In this document: one piece after another, positions 51,736-60,465 of the stretch
Numbering within the stretch: the first letter of the stretch is position 1
How the letters are laid out: each line of letters opens with the position of its first letter
DNA from: Natronococcus sp. A-GB7
GTDB lineage: Archaea > Halobacteriota > Halobacteria > Halobacteriales > Natrialbaceae
Direction: 5' to 3'
Length of the DNA stretch: 64,000 bases
Assembly: GCF_029688865.1 (NCBI RefSeq)
Contig: NZ_JARUKV010000001.1
Coordinates: 62,001-126,000 of the forward strand
Notes under the pieces: model-generated
What the model saw: the letters and a program-made list of their open reading frames with translations, nothing else
Database searches by the model: none
What the model was told of the DNA's origin: nothing
Program-made: the position numbers and the translations under genes

Positions 51736-52505
51736 GCCGGCTCGGTCGCGTTCGGGCCGAGACCGGTGCCGGCTGGCGGGCGTTCGTCCGCCGTCGGACC
51801 GCGGTCTTTTTCACGTTCTTCTTCCCGGTGATCCTGATCGTCATCTTCGGTGCGCTGGTGCGGACCGATCCGGGCGGGGGCGGACTGTTCGCGGAGCCCC
51901 CGGCGTACTACGTCCCGGGCTACCTGGCCGTCGTCGTCCTCTTTACCCCGCTGTCGCGGCTGGGCAGCGAGGTCGCGCGCCACCGCGAGGGGAGCCGCTT
52001 CGAGAAGCTGGCGACGACCCCCCAGACCAGAGCCGAGTGGCTGCTGGCTCAGACGGTCGTCAACGCCGTCATCATCGGGCTAGCGAGCCTGCTGATCCTC
52101 GCGCTCGTGATCGTCCTGACGGGCGCCGAGATCGTCTTTTCGGCGCTGCTGGTCCCCTACATCCTCGTCGGCGTCGTCTGCTTCTGTGGCGTCGGCGCGA
52201 TGCTGGGGAGCTACACCGACTCCCAGGACGGCGCCGTCGCCGCCAGCAACGCCGTCGGCCTGCCGCTGCTCTTTCTCTCCGAGACGTTCGTCTCGCTCGA
52301 GCAGCTGCCCGGCTGGTTCGAACCGCTGGTGAACCTTTCGCCGCTGACGTACTTCGCCCGCGGGGTGCGGGCGGCGACCGATCCGACCGCTGGGACATCT
52401 ACAGTCGCGGGGGTCGACCCCGCGCTGGCGAACCTTGGGATCCTCGCGGCGCTCGCGGTCGTCTTCTTCGCGCTCGGCGCCCGATCGATCCCGACGACCG
52501 ACTGA
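51732..52505 (+). CDS. ABC-2 type transporter permease
   Basis: A 257-residue membrane protein with six predicted helices starting with GTG at 51732 (overlapping the ATPase stop). TAVFFTFFFPVILIVIFGALV and FEKLATTPQTRAEWLLAQ form the ABC-2 permease signature (first helix and first loop). Substrate unknown; a cytochrome P450 gene follows 43 nt downstream. Confidence 0.9.
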   Translation: MSRLGRVRAETGAGWRAFVRRRTAVFFTFFFPVILIVIFGALVRTDPGGGGLFAEPPAYYVPGYLAVVVLFTPLSRLGSEVARHREGSRFEKLATTPQTRAEWLLAQTVVNAVIIGLASLLILALVIVLTGAEIVFSALLVPYILVGVVCFCGVGAMLGSYTDSQDGAVAASNAVGLPLLFLSETFVSLEQLPGWFEPLVNLSPLTYFARGVRAATDPTAGTSTVAGVDPALANLGILAALAVVFFALGARSIPTTD

Positions 52506-52547
52506 CACCACCCCGAACGTTTTGTGGATTCCCGCCGTTTACGGCCC

Positions 52548-53789
52548 ATGAGTAGCGCAGATCCACAGGGATTGCAGGCGTTTCCCGACGAGCTCGCCTC
52601 CCGGGAGGCCTGGCTCGAGCCGTTCGACTGGTACCGGGAGATGCGCGAGAGCGCCCCCGTTCGGTACGACCCGTCCCGGGGGTGCTGGGACGTCTTCCGG
52701 TACGCGGACGTCAAGCGAGTCCTCGACGACGACGGGACGTTCTCGGTGAACCCGCGGCTGGCCGACGACTTTCAGGAACCCGATCGGCCCGAAGAGGGGC
52801 TGCTCTTCGAGACGATGCTCTTCCAGGATCCGCCCCGACACGACGAACTCCGCGGCGTCGTCGACGACGCGTTCGAACCGCGAGCGATCCGGGCGCTCGA
52901 GCCGGAGATCCGCGAGCTGGCGACCGACCTCCTCTCGGACGCGCTGGACGACCATCGGGGCGAGCTGGACGTCGTCGACGACTTCGCGTACCCACTTCCA
53001 GTCGTCGTCATCGCCGAGCTGCTCGGCGTTCCCGCCGAGGACCGCGACCGGTTCAAGCGGTGGTCGGACACGCTCGTCGAGTCCTCGAGCGCGGACGACG
53101 AGACCGAGGCGTTCCTCGAGCGCCAGCAGCAGGCCCAGATGGAGATGGCGAGCTACTTCTTCGAGATGATCGCGGACCGACGCGAGTCCCCGCAGGACGA
53201 CCTCATGAGCCAGATCGTCACGCGAGAGCTCGAGGACGGGTCGCGGCTCTCGGAGGAGGAGGCGCTCGGCACCTGTATCCTGTTGCTCATCGCCGGCAAC
53301 ATCACGACGACGAACCTCGTCACGAACGCCGTCCGGTGTTTCGACGCCCACGACCTGTTCGAGGATCTCCGCGCGGAGCCCGACGCGATCGGCCGGGCGA
53401 TCGAGGAGGTGTTGCGCTACCGCTCCCCGGTTCAGGCGATGTCCCGGGTCGCGACGGAAGACGTGACGCTTCGAGGCGCCGAGATCGAATCGGGTGACCG
53501 TGTCATCGCCTGGCTCGGCTCCGCGAACCGGGACGAACGGCAGTTCGAGGACGCCGACGCGTTCGTTCCCGACCGATCGCCCAACCAGCACCTCGGCTTT
53601 GGCCACGGAACCCACTACTGTCTCGGCGCCCCGCTGGCCCGGCTCGAGGCGTCGGTCGCCCTCGAGGAGCTGTGTGCCCGGACGGCGACGATCGAGACGG
53701 TCGACACCGACCTGCAGCCGGTTCGCAGTTCGCTGATCTACGGCGTCGAGTCGTTGCCGATCCGGTACGAGCGATCGTCCGAAAACTGA
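52548..53789 (+). CDS. Cytochrome P450
   Basis: A 413-residue soluble bacterial-type P450. The heme-thiolate motif is FGHGTHYCLGAPLAR with C358 as ligand. The K-helix ExxR is E287-V-L-R290. The I-helix AGNITTT (249-255) has the Thr pair near the oxygen site, with Asn-Ile where AG(D/E)(D/E)TT is usual. It oxidises an unknown organic substrate using ferredoxin electrons. The ATG at 52548 (MSSADPQG) is chosen; a GTG 24 nt upstream is possible. Downstream of the ABC-2 exporter, so the product might be exported. Confidence 0.92.
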   Translation: MSSADPQGLQAFPDELASREAWLEPFDWYREMRESAPVRYDPSRGCWDVFRYADVKRVLDDDGTFSVNPRLADDFQEPDRPEEGLLFETMLFQDPPRHDELRGVVDDAFEPRAIRALEPEIRELATDLLSDALDDHRGELDVVDDFAYPLPVVVIAELLGVPAEDRDRFKRWSDTLVESSSADDETEAFLERQQQAQMEMASYFFEMIADRRESPQDDLMSQIVTRELEDGSRLSEEEALGTCILLLIAGNITTTNLVTNAVRCFDAHDLFEDLRAEPDAIGRAIEEVLRYRSPVQAMSRVATEDVTLRGAEIESGDRVIAWLGSANRDERQFEDADAFVPDRSPNQHLGFGHGTHYCLGAPLARLEASVALEELCARTATIETVDTDLQPVRSSLIYGVESLPIRYERSSEN

Positions 53790-53878
53790 TCCGTCCTCTC
53801 GATCGCGTCGAACCCGTAGTCTCCCGAATCGACAGACGGATTCGCTCGAGCTATCTGTAAATACAGGATAATTGTACC

Positions 53879-53888
53879 TAATATATAT
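53879..53888 (+). promoter_or_regulatory. TATA box of the LVIVD-repeat gene
   Basis: TAATATATAT, the clearest TATA box in the right half. It lies 72 nt upstream of the ATG at 53960, so the mRNA would carry a leader of around 45 nt. Confidence 0.6.
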
Positions 53889-53959
53889 CTTCCGCTCTCC
53901 CTCACTAACACGAACGACTGACTATTGTTTTGTAGAATTGGTCGTAAGATTCGTCCGAA

Positions 53960-55183
53960 ATGCCTCGAGAACTCGATCCAGCAACTCGACGAACCGTACT
54001 GCAAGGGTGTGCGGCGACAGCGGTCGGACTCGGCGCGCTGAGCGGCACCGGTGCGGCCCGAGGACGGGGAAGCGAGAACCGCAACCCGCGCTTGGAACTC
54101 GTTGGTCACTCTACGCTTGACGTCCCCGAGGGAAACATCACGAACATGGACGTCCGCGAGGACCTGGGGCTCGCGGCAGCAGGATCGTTCGTCAACGCCG
54201 ATACCGACGTCCACGTCGTCGACCTCTCAGAGCTCGAGAACCCGGAGCGAACCGCAACGGTCTCGGCCGGCGTCGGCTACGTGAACGACGTGTTCTTCCA
54301 CCCCGAGGAGCCGTGGGTGTTCACAGCGAACGAGGGCGGCGAGGACGCGGGCTGGGCGATCGTCGACGTCTCGGACCCGCACGATCCAGAGCCGCTCGGT
54401 CCGTTCACCGTCGAGGACGCGGGCGGCGTCCACACGATCATCGCGTTCGACGAGGAGTACGTCATCACGTCCGGCTCGGGCCGTGGGATGGTGGTGTACG
54501 ACGTAGAGGATCCCACCGATCCCGAGGAGGTGTCGTCGTTCCAGGTCGACGGCGCGTTCGTCCACGACACCCAGGTTCGCGGCGACTACGCCTACCTCTC
54601 CCACTGGAGTCGGGGGCTCTACATCGTCGACATGAGCGACCCGGAGGATCCCAAAGAGGTCGCCTCCTTCGACTACCAGGAGGAGGAGGCGGACGTCCCG
54701 CTGCGGAACGCCCACCACGCGTTCCCTCACCCCGAGGACGACATCTGCCTGCTCGGCGAGGAGGTCGGTACGGGCGATCCGGGGTACAAGCACGTGATCG
54801 AGTTCGACCTCGAAACCGGCGAGACCGAGTTGCTCTCGTCGTTCCGCCCGCCACAGGGGAGTGCCCAACAACCCACTGGCCAGCAGGCGTTCTGGTGGAC
54901 GGGCCACTTCTCGGACTGGGGCGTCGGCGACCAGCAGGATATCCTGTTCAGCGGCGACTACAAGGCTGGCGTCCAGACGTTCGACCTCTCCGATCCCGCC
55001 GACCCCGAGCGGATCGACCAGTACATGACGACCGAGGGGACAAACGAGGTCCGCCGTGAGGATCCCGAACGAGACATCGATGCCATCCCTCAGGTCTGGG
55101 GCGCAAACACAAAAGACAGCGAATACGTGTACGTCTCGGATGCGAACACGGGCGTGTTCGTGTTCACGTTCGAGGGTTACTGA
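53960..55183 (+). CDS. Tat-exported LVIVD-repeat beta-propeller protein
   Basis: A 407-residue protein with a twin-arginine signal (ATRRTVLQGCAATAVGLGAL). The mature part has repeated strands of the type HVVDLSELENPERTATV, AIVDVSDPHDPEPLG, VVYDVEDPTDPEEVSSF, YIVDMSDPEDPKEVASF and QTFDLSDPADPERIDQY, which are LVIVD propeller repeats (about seven blades). Such secreted proteins are of unknown function. GHSTLDVPEGNITNMDVRED is the start of the mature domain. The gene stands alone with a strong TATA box. Confidence 0.88.
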   Translation: MPRELDPATRRTVLQGCAATAVGLGALSGTGAARGRGSENRNPRLELVGHSTLDVPEGNITNMDVREDLGLAAAGSFVNADTDVHVVDLSELENPERTATVSAGVGYVNDVFFHPEEPWVFTANEGGEDAGWAIVDVSDPHDPEPLGPFTVEDAGGVHTIIAFDEEYVITSGSGRGMVVYDVEDPTDPEEVSSFQVDGAFVHDTQVRGDYAYLSHWSRGLYIVDMSDPEDPKEVASFDYQEEEADVPLRNAHHAFPHPEDDICLLGEEVGTGDPGYKHVIEFDLETGETELLSSFRPPQGSAQQPTGQQAFWWTGHFSDWGVGDQQDILFSGDYKAGVQTFDLSDPADPERIDQYMTTEGTNEVRREDPERDIDAIPQVWGANTKDSEYVYVSDANTGVFVFTFEGY

Positions 55184-55244
55184 GTCCGTCGGGCGCCCCG
55201 ACGGACCAGCCTTCGAACCGACCGGATCGGACTCGAGGCGGGTC

Positions 55245-55757
55245 CTACATTCGACCGGAGAAGTCCCAGCCGTAGACGACCGCCGGCTCGATCGTGATCG
55301 TCACCTCCTCGCGGTCCTCGTCCAGCAACGTCCGCGCGAGCTCCGACTCCGTTCCACCGAGGTACCGCTCGAGCAGATCCCGAAGCACCTCCTTCTCGGG
55401 ATCGGGCTCGAGCGACGCCGTACCCCGTCCGCGGACTCCGGCGTAGGGTGGGTCGTTCGTCGAGACCTCGAACGATACCTCGGGGGTCTCACGGAGGTAG
55501 GTGACGACGTCCGCCGAGGCGGCGGTCGCACACTCGAGAATCCAGCGGTCGCTCTCGCCGGCGTCGTCGCCGCTCTCCCGCTCGCCCCCGTCGTCTCCGC
55601 CGTCCGTCGGTCTCGCCTCGAGGAGCCGTCGGCGATACCACAGCGACACCATCCAGGGGTGACCAGCGGGAGTCCGACAGCCGAGTCGGATCGGGATCCT
55701 CTCCGCCTCGAGAAACGCCGCGATCTCCTCGCGCGAGCGAGAGCCTCGAACCTTCAT
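55245..55757 (-). CDS. Pyridoxamine 5'-phosphate oxidase-fold protein
   Basis: About 170 residues. IPIRLGCRTPAGHPWMVSLWYRRR is the FMN-binding barrel start of the PNPOx-like family. An acidic insertion (GGDDGGERESGDD) follows, then a C-terminal VVTYLRETPEVSFEVSTNDPPYAGVRGRG. It may bind FMN or F420. The start is ambiguous (ATG at 55757 or 55781). Convergent with the LVIVD gene. Confidence 0.75.
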   Translation of the reverse strand: MKVRGSRSREEIAAFLEAERIPIRLGCRTPAGHPWMVSLWYRRRLLEARPTDGGDDGGERESGDDAGESDRWILECATAASADVVTYLRETPEVSFEVSTNDPPYAGVRGRGTASLEPDPEKEVLRDLLERYLGGTESELARTLLDEDREEVTITIEPAVVYGWDFSGRM

Positions 55758-55815
55758 ACCGGACGAACGGGGTCCTCCCATACCAATCCCAGGGGCCGGG
55801 GCTCCCGAGTCCGGC

Positions 55816-56838
55816 TCACCGCGTCTCCTCGAGCAGCGCTTCCACGTCGACTCGACACTCCCGCTGGTCGGCTCGGTAGGCCGCCTCCGTCAGCGCGGTC
55901 ACCCGGAGTCCGTCCGCTCCCGGGACGGCCGGGTCAGCGGTTCCCGCGATCGACTCGAGGAAGTTCTCGAGTTTCGCGGTCGTCAGCGTCGTAAAATCGG
56001 TGCGGGCGTCGATCGTGCTCTCGTAGACGGTCGCGCCGCGTTCGGCGAGGCGGATCCGCTCGCCGTCGAAGGTGACCCGGCCGTCCGTCCCCCAGATCGC
56101 GTACCCCTCCGCCGGCGTGAGTTCGACGCCGTCCCCGCAGATCGTGACGCCCGCGAGGATCGCCCGGTCGTCGCGTTCGAATTCGACCGACAGTGCGCTG
56201 TTGACGTCGATCTCGGCTCTCGCGTACGTTACGTCGGCGGAGACGTGGGTCGGCGTTCCGTCGACGATCCAGCAGAGTACGTCGAGCAGGTGTGATCCCG
56301 TATCGTACAGCTGCCCGCCGCCCGAGAGCGTCGGATCGACGCGCCAGGTCCCCTCGTGGAGCTCGAACCAGTTCTGGCCGAGAAACGCGTTCGCGGCGTG
56401 GATATCCCCGACCCGACCGTCGTCGACGAGCCGTTTGACCTCGGCGAACCCCGGGTGGAACCGGCGCTGGTACCCCACCTGCACGACGAGCCCCCGATCG
56501 TCGGCCAGCTCGAGCAACTCGACGGCGTCGGCGACGTCGGTCACCATCGGCTTCTCGAGGTAGACGTGGACGTCGGCCTCGAGACACGCCCGGGCCTGTT
56601 CGAAGTGGAGGGTATGAGGGGTGACGATCAGCGCGATGTCGATCCCGTCCCCGTGGGCGGCGAGCATCGCGTCGTGGTCGGCGTACGCCGGCGCGCCGAA
56701 CTCGCGCTCGAAAACTTCCCGTGCATCACCGGAGACGTCGGCCCCCGCGACCAGCTCGACACCCTCGAGCCCGACCAGCACCTCGAGCTCGAGCTGCCCG
56801 AGTCCCCCGAGTCCGATCGCCGCTGCGCGGAACTGCAT
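55816..56838 (-). CDS. Gfo/Idh/MocA family oxidoreductase
   Basis: A 340-residue NAD(P)-dependent sugar or inositol dehydrogenase-like enzyme. The N-terminal Rossmann fold begins FRAAAIGLGGLGQLELEVLV. The family EKP motif is VYLEKPMVTDVADAVEL. YDTGSHLLDVLCWIVDG is the His-containing catalytic segment. Substrate unknown. The ATG at 56838 is chosen; upstream codons are atypical. A 50-codon zinc-finger gene on the other strand starts 147 nt away. Confidence 0.9.
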   Translation of the reverse strand: MQFRAAAIGLGGLGQLELEVLVGLEGVELVAGADVSGDAREVFEREFGAPAYADHDAMLAAHGDGIDIALIVTPHTLHFEQARACLEADVHVYLEKPMVTDVADAVELLELADDRGLVVQVGYQRRFHPGFAEVKRLVDDGRVGDIHAANAFLGQNWFELHEGTWRVDPTLSGGGQLYDTGSHLLDVLCWIVDGTPTHVSADVTYARAEIDVNSALSVEFERDDRAILAGVTICGDGVELTPAEGYAIWGTDGRVTFDGERIRLAERGATVYESTIDARTDFTTLTTAKLENFLESIAGTADPAVPGADGLRVTALTEAAYRADQRECRVDVEALLEETR

Positions 56839-56985
56839 ACCGCTACCGCGCTCCCCACGACGAAAAACACTTGCTAACACACAGCACAACAGGACTCTCG
56901 GAGCGTCCCGGGAGTCTTTGTTGCCGACCGGTCGGGAACGAGGGTCACCGGAAGCTACTCTCCCTCCGGGCGCGTTTCGAGGGGT

Positions 56986-57138
56986 ATGCCTACCTGTCCC
57001 GGCTGCAAGAGCCAGCTCACTCACGAGGAGTGTCTCGCACACCTGCGGTACTGTAAGTGGCTCTGGAGTAGCGCTCCCGAACGAGAGTCGCGGTGGGGAG
57101 AGCAACTCCTTCGGGAACTCCGCGATCGAGAGCGATAA
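56986..57138 (+). CDS. Very small zinc-finger protein (50 aa)
   Basis: ATG at 56986, TAA at 57136-57138. The product begins MPTCPGCKSQLTHEECLAHL and continues RYCKWLW, then a basic-acidic tail. CPGC and later Cys/His pairs (C16, H19, C23) give four to five zinc ligands: C4-x2-C7, H13, C16, H19, C23. GAGGGG lies 1 nt before the T preceding the ATG as ribosome-binding site. Small CPxCG-type zinc-finger proteins are numerous in haloarchaea and affect diverse traits. Convergent with the DUF420 gene. Confidence 0.7.
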   Translation: MPTCPGCKSQLTHEECLAHLRYCKWLWSSAPERESRWGEQLLRELRDRER

Positions 57139-57168
57139 CCCGCGGCTGACGACGAGAAACGGTCCCGC

Positions 57169-57768
57169 TCAGAGGGAGGGGACGAGCATCGCGAACTCGT
57201 AGCCGTAGATGTGGTTGAGCATGAGGTAGGTGACGATTCCGAGGACGAGACTCAGGATCCACGAGCCGGCGGCGATGCGGCCGACGCGAGCGTGGATGGT
57301 CTCCCGAAGTTCGGAGGGAGAGTGGGTAAGACCCAGGATCAGTGCGTACAGCACGACCGGGACCGCGACGATCGAGAGCACGATGTGGATCGCCAGCATC
57401 GCGAGGTAGAGCTCGTACTCCGGGGAGGGGCCGACGAACTCCTTCGTCCCGCCGCCGCCGACCCGGATCAGGTAGACGACCAGAAACAGGAGGATCGTCG
57501 CGAACGCGCCGGTCATCGCCGCGCGGTGTTTGTCGACGTCGCCGGCCCGGATCCAGTACCAGCCCGCGACGAGCAACACGGTCGTCACGGCGTTGATCAC
57601 CGCGATCGCGTGGGTGAACAGGTTGACCTGTGCGTTCGTCAGATCCGGATAGATCGGGACGTCCGCGACGAACGTTCCGATGACGAGCGTGTAGCCGACG
57701 ATCGTCAACAGGATCGTTGCGCCGATCGGCCGCTCCCGGAGTCGTTCTCTCGCGTCGGCGGTTGCCAT
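57169..57768 (-). CDS. DUF420 (CtaM-like) membrane protein
   Basis: A 199-residue protein with five membrane helices and conserved His/Lys-Arg pairs: THAIAVINAVTTVLLVAGWY, GDVDKHRAAMTGAFATILLFL and YLAMLAIHIVLSIVAVP. The order H...K-H-R...H is the DUF420 signature. Family members (YozB/CtaM) assist assembly of heme-copper oxidase. No oxidase genes are adjacent, but CtaB and a DsbA-like protein are 21 kb away. Confidence 0.88.
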   Translation of the reverse strand: MATADARERLRERPIGATILLTIVGYTLVIGTFVADVPIYPDLTNAQVNLFTHAIAVINAVTTVLLVAGWYWIRAGDVDKHRAAMTGAFATILLFLVVYLIRVGGGGTKEFVGPSPEYELYLAMLAIHIVLSIVAVPVVLYALILGLTHSPSELRETIHARVGRIAAGSWILSLVLGIVTYLMLNHIYGYEFAMLVPSL

Positions 57769-57826
57769 CGGTCGAGGTTAGGAGGGATCGCCTATCTGTC
57801 TTGCCGTTTCGGAAGGCGCGCCCCGT

Positions 57827-58096
57827 TCACTCGAGCGAGACCGTCCCGCGGTGATCGACGGTGACGTCGTACCCGCAGTAAGAAAACGAGACGGAACCGG
57901 TACGCGGCCGTCCGTCCCGCAGCGGGGCGAACAGCTCGTCGAGAGCGGTCGGATCGACGACGGAGTGTAGTGGGTCGTACGCCGGCATCGTGAGCTGGTC
58001 GTACTTGATCCCTTCCGCGTCGGCGACGGCCTCGACGACCGCCAGGCTCGGCGGTTTCCGCTTCGTCTCGTCGGTCCCGTCGTAACTGCGACTCAC
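57827..58096 (-). CDS. HalOD1-domain protein
   Basis: An 89-residue protein consisting of a single HalOD1 output domain (SLAVVEAVADAEGIKYDQL, YDPLHSVVDPTALDELF, GSVSFSYCGYDVTV). The domain is common at the ends of haloarchaeal response regulators and also as stand-alone small proteins. Function unknown. Precedes a winged-helix gene in the same direction by 63 nt in reverse order (it is downstream of it). Confidence 0.8.
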   Translation of the reverse strand: MSRSYDGTDETKRKPPSLAVVEAVADAEGIKYDQLTMPAYDPLHSVVDPTALDELFAPLRDGRPRTGSVSFSYCGYDVTVDHRGTVSLE

Positions 58097-58159
58097 GATA
58101 GAACTACTGTCCGAGAGCCGATAACGGTATCCCTCGTCGTGACCGATCGAACCGAGCGC

Positions 58160-58528
58160 TCACGAGAGCTCGAGCGCGATTCCGCCGTCGTCGACCGAGA
58201 TCGTGACGTCGTCGACGCGCTGGTCGTACTCGCTCGCGTGGCGGCCCGACTGGCGGATCCGTAGCTTCTCCTCGAGCAGGTCGGCCTCCTCGAGGAGCTC
58301 GAGCTTTCGGTAGGTCGTCGAGAGGGGCACCCCACAGCGCTCGGAGAGCTCCGCCGCCGAGAGGTAGGGCTCGCTGTCGCCGAGCTCCTCGAGAATGCTG
58401 CGACAGTCGGCATCGTTGAGCGCGGTGAGAATCGCTTTGATGTCGTCCTCGCCGGACACGATCCGCGGTTCGTCGGTAAGTTGCTCTCGACCGTACGTCC
58501 GTGATGTCCCGGTCAGCGATTGGCTCAT
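58160..58528 (-). CDS. Winged-helix transcriptional regulator
   Basis: A 122-residue protein. DDIKAILTALNDADCRSILEEL and YLSAAELSERCGVPLSTTYRKLELLEEADLLEEKLRIR form an ArsR/GntR-like winged helix (recognition helix LSTTYRKLELL, first part). The C-terminal part RVDDVTISVDDGGIALELS may bind a ligand or dimerise. The ATG at 58528 gives MSQSLTG. Upstream of the HalOD1 gene and probably cotranscribed. Confidence 0.82.
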   Translation of the reverse strand: MSQSLTGTSRTYGREQLTDEPRIVSGEDDIKAILTALNDADCRSILEELGDSEPYLSAAELSERCGVPLSTTYRKLELLEEADLLEEKLRIRQSGRHASEYDQRVDDVTISVDDGGIALELS

Positions 58529-58641
58529 ACTACACCGTGGTCGCCGGAGTGCCACCAGTGTTGACCACCGATATCGGGGATCCTTTATAACCCGATGTTA
58601 CACATGGTCACGCAGGGCGGAGGCTCGAGGCTCGCCGTTCG

Positions 58642-58797
58642 TCACGCGGTCTCCGCGACGTCGAAGGCGTCGAGATCCACGTCGGCGCCACAGATGGCGC
58701 ATCCGTTCTCGACGAGCGCGTCGCGCAGGGTGTCGGTGACGGCGATCGATCGGGTGCAGGCCGGACAGACGAACCGCGCGTTCTCGCGGGTACTCAT
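58642..58797 (-). CDS. Small zinc-ribbon protein (51 aa), copy A
   Basis: ATG at 58795-58797, TGA at 58642-58644. The product reads MSTRENARFVCPACTRSIAV and later GCAICGADVDLDAFD. CPxC and CxxC form a zinc ribbon. It is homologous to the 45-residue protein at 60164-60301 (FVCPACTRSI against FTCPDCGQQI; GCAICGADV against GCPVCGASV). Divergent from a Bat/NarO-like regulator gene 118 nt away. Confidence 0.78.
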   Translation of the reverse strand: MSTRENARFVCPACTRSIAVTDTLRDALVENGCAICGADVDLDAFDVAETA

Positions 58798-58914
58798 ACG
58801 TCGGACTACGCTCCCCACGCATAAGGTACCGATTCTCGTTCCGAGGGCGTGGGAAGATCGGTGTTCGGTAGCTCACTTTAAATACGACGCAGTCCGAACC
58901 CGCCTGTAGTACCT

Positions 58915-59562
58915 ATGTCGTCGGGAATTCGTGCCACGGTAAAAGTAGACTCCCCGGAAGCCTGCCCGATCGCGCGGTTTTCGCGGGAGACCGGAACGAC
59001 CATCGATCAGGTATCGACGAGCGTCTCCTGTGGGTCGGACGGATCGACGACCGAGTTCCTGGCCGACGCCGACGTCGAGTTCGACGAGTCGATTTCGGGC
59101 CCGGTGTTCTCCTACGGAACGACGAACCTCTACCGCTGTTCTCACGACGGCGAGGCGACGTGCCCCTGCGAGTGTCTGGGGGCGTACGACTGTCCGGTCC
59201 ACCGTTATCGGGCGGTCGACGGGGAGGTAACGGTCGTCTTCCACGCCGCCGACTTCGATCAGCTCCAGGCGGTGATGAACGAGTTCCGGGAGCGGTACCC
59301 CGGCGTCGACGTCCAGAGCCTGCTCCAGCCACCCCTCAGCGGGACGCCGGAGGAACGGATCTTCGTCAACCGCGGGAAGCTGACGGACCGCCAGTACGAG
59401 GTGCTCGAGACGGCCTACGAGATGGGCTACTTCGAGCGGCCGAAGGAGGCCAACGCGACGGAGGTCGCGGAGTCCCTCGGAATCACCCAGTCGACGTTCA
59501 CCGAACACCTCGGCGCGGCACAGCGGAAACTCCTCGGCGACGTCTTAGAGACCGGGACGTAG
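58915..59562 (+). CDS. Bat/NarO/DmsR-like HTH_10 regulator with full Cys signature
   Basis: A 215-residue regulator. The C-terminal HTH_10 domain has LTDRQYEVLETAYEMGYFE, PKEANATEVAESLGI and STFTEHLGAAQRKLL. The N-terminal domain carries cysteines C17, C39, C75, C83, C85, C87 and C93. C75-x7-C83-x-C85-x7-C93 fits the C-xn-C-x-C-x7-C signature of NarO, the haloarchaeal Bat-like activator of denitrification and DMSO respiration, where the cysteines are required for anaerobic sensing. It would be expected to sense oxygen or redox state, probably through an Fe-S cluster. A related gene lies at 60466-61125. Confidence 0.85.
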   Translation: MSSGIRATVKVDSPEACPIARFSRETGTTIDQVSTSVSCGSDGSTTEFLADADVEFDESISGPVFSYGTTNLYRCSHDGEATCPCECLGAYDCPVHRYRAVDGEVTVVFHAADFDQLQAVMNEFRERYPGVDVQSLLQPPLSGTPEERIFVNRGKLTDRQYEVLETAYEMGYFERPKEANATEVAESLGITQSTFTEHLGAAQRKLLGDVLETGT

Positions 59563-59629
59563 CATCACGGCCCGCTCTCTCTGGAGACAACGGAAGTAGT
59601 TTAGTGCTACGCCCACTCGGGGTACGACA

Positions 59630-60097
59630 ATGGCACTTGCCGAGGAGACCGAGATGACCGACGGTGAGATCGACGCGTTTCTCAGCCGCCACGAGACGGG
59701 CGTACTGGCGCTCGCCGACGAGCGGACGCCGTACGCGATTCCGATCTCCTACGGGTACGATGCCGACGCCCGAAGCTTCTATCTGCGGCTGGTCTCGACG
59801 CCCGAAAGCGAGAAGCGGCAGTTCCTGGCCTCCTCGCCGGAGTCCCGACTCGTGGTCTACGAGGAGACCGATTCGGGCGAGACCTACCGAAGCGTCGTCG
59901 CCGTCGGTTCGCTCGAGGAGATCGATCCGTCGGAGCTGACCGCCTCCCACATCGAACAGTACGGCGAGGCGAAGCGGCCGCTGTTCGAGATCTGGGGCGA
60001 TTCGAAGCAGAACCTCGACATCCAGCTCTACGAGTTCGAACCGACCGAGCTGAGCGGTCGGCGGACCGAGATCGATCGTACCGCCGAGGGCGAGTAA
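59630..60097 (+). CDS. Pyridoxamine 5'-phosphate oxidase-fold flavoprotein
   Basis: A 155-residue PNPOx-like split-barrel protein: FLSRHETGVLALADERTPYAIPISYGY, then FYLRLVSTPESEKRQFL and VVYEETDSGETYRSVVAVGSLEEI. Similar stand-alone proteins bind FMN, F420 or heme. It sits between the two regulator modules. Confidence 0.85.
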   Translation: MALAEETEMTDGEIDAFLSRHETGVLALADERTPYAIPISYGYDADARSFYLRLVSTPESEKRQFLASSPESRLVVYEETDSGETYRSVVAVGSLEEIDPSELTASHIEQYGEAKRPLFEIWGDSKQNLDIQLYEFEPTELSGRRTEIDRTAEGE

Positions 60098-60163
60098 CCG
60101 AACTCACAGTCGAGAAACGGCGGCGACACGTCTGGGTCTCGCTCGACCGGGGTGGAGAGCCAC

Positions 60164-60301
60164 CTACTGTTTCGCGAAGTGTTCCTGTGAGACCGACGCG
60201 CCACAGACGGGACAGCCGTGTGATAGCGTCGCCTCGCGAACCGGCGTGTTGACGTCGATCTGTTGCCCGCAGTCCGGGCAGGTAAACTCGTATTCGGACA
60301 T
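60164..60301 (-). CDS. Small zinc-ribbon protein (45 aa), copy B
   Basis: ATG at 60299-60301 (a longer frame extends 19 codons upstream, but the composition changes). The product begins MSEYEFTCPDCGQQIDVNTP and continues REATLSHGCPVCGASVSQ. Two CPxC(G) knuckles form a zinc ribbon. Paralogous to 58642-58797. Divergent from the second regulator gene at 60466, with about 160 nt between. Confidence 0.78.
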   Translation of the reverse strand: MSEYEFTCPDCGQQIDVNTPVREATLSHGCPVCGASVSQEHFAKQ

Positions 60302-60465
60302 CCCTCGTGTGTTGTTGTAGAGAGTAGCTCGCGGTACGGAAGTCGTCGTCTCCACCATATCCGGGTAGGTTTAAGAGAATATCGGGATCGGCTCGCCCTC
60401 GCCTTTTTTCCACGCGCTGGGAACTGGCGGCCGATGTAATCGTGGTCGACCTCGAAGGGGAGCGT

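Noticed and set aside
57017-57262. Minus-strand open frame overlapping the small zinc-finger gene and the DUF420 end
   Set aside because: Arg/Pro-rich shadow; the plus-strand zinc-finger frame has a ribosome-binding site and a clear Cys/His pattern.
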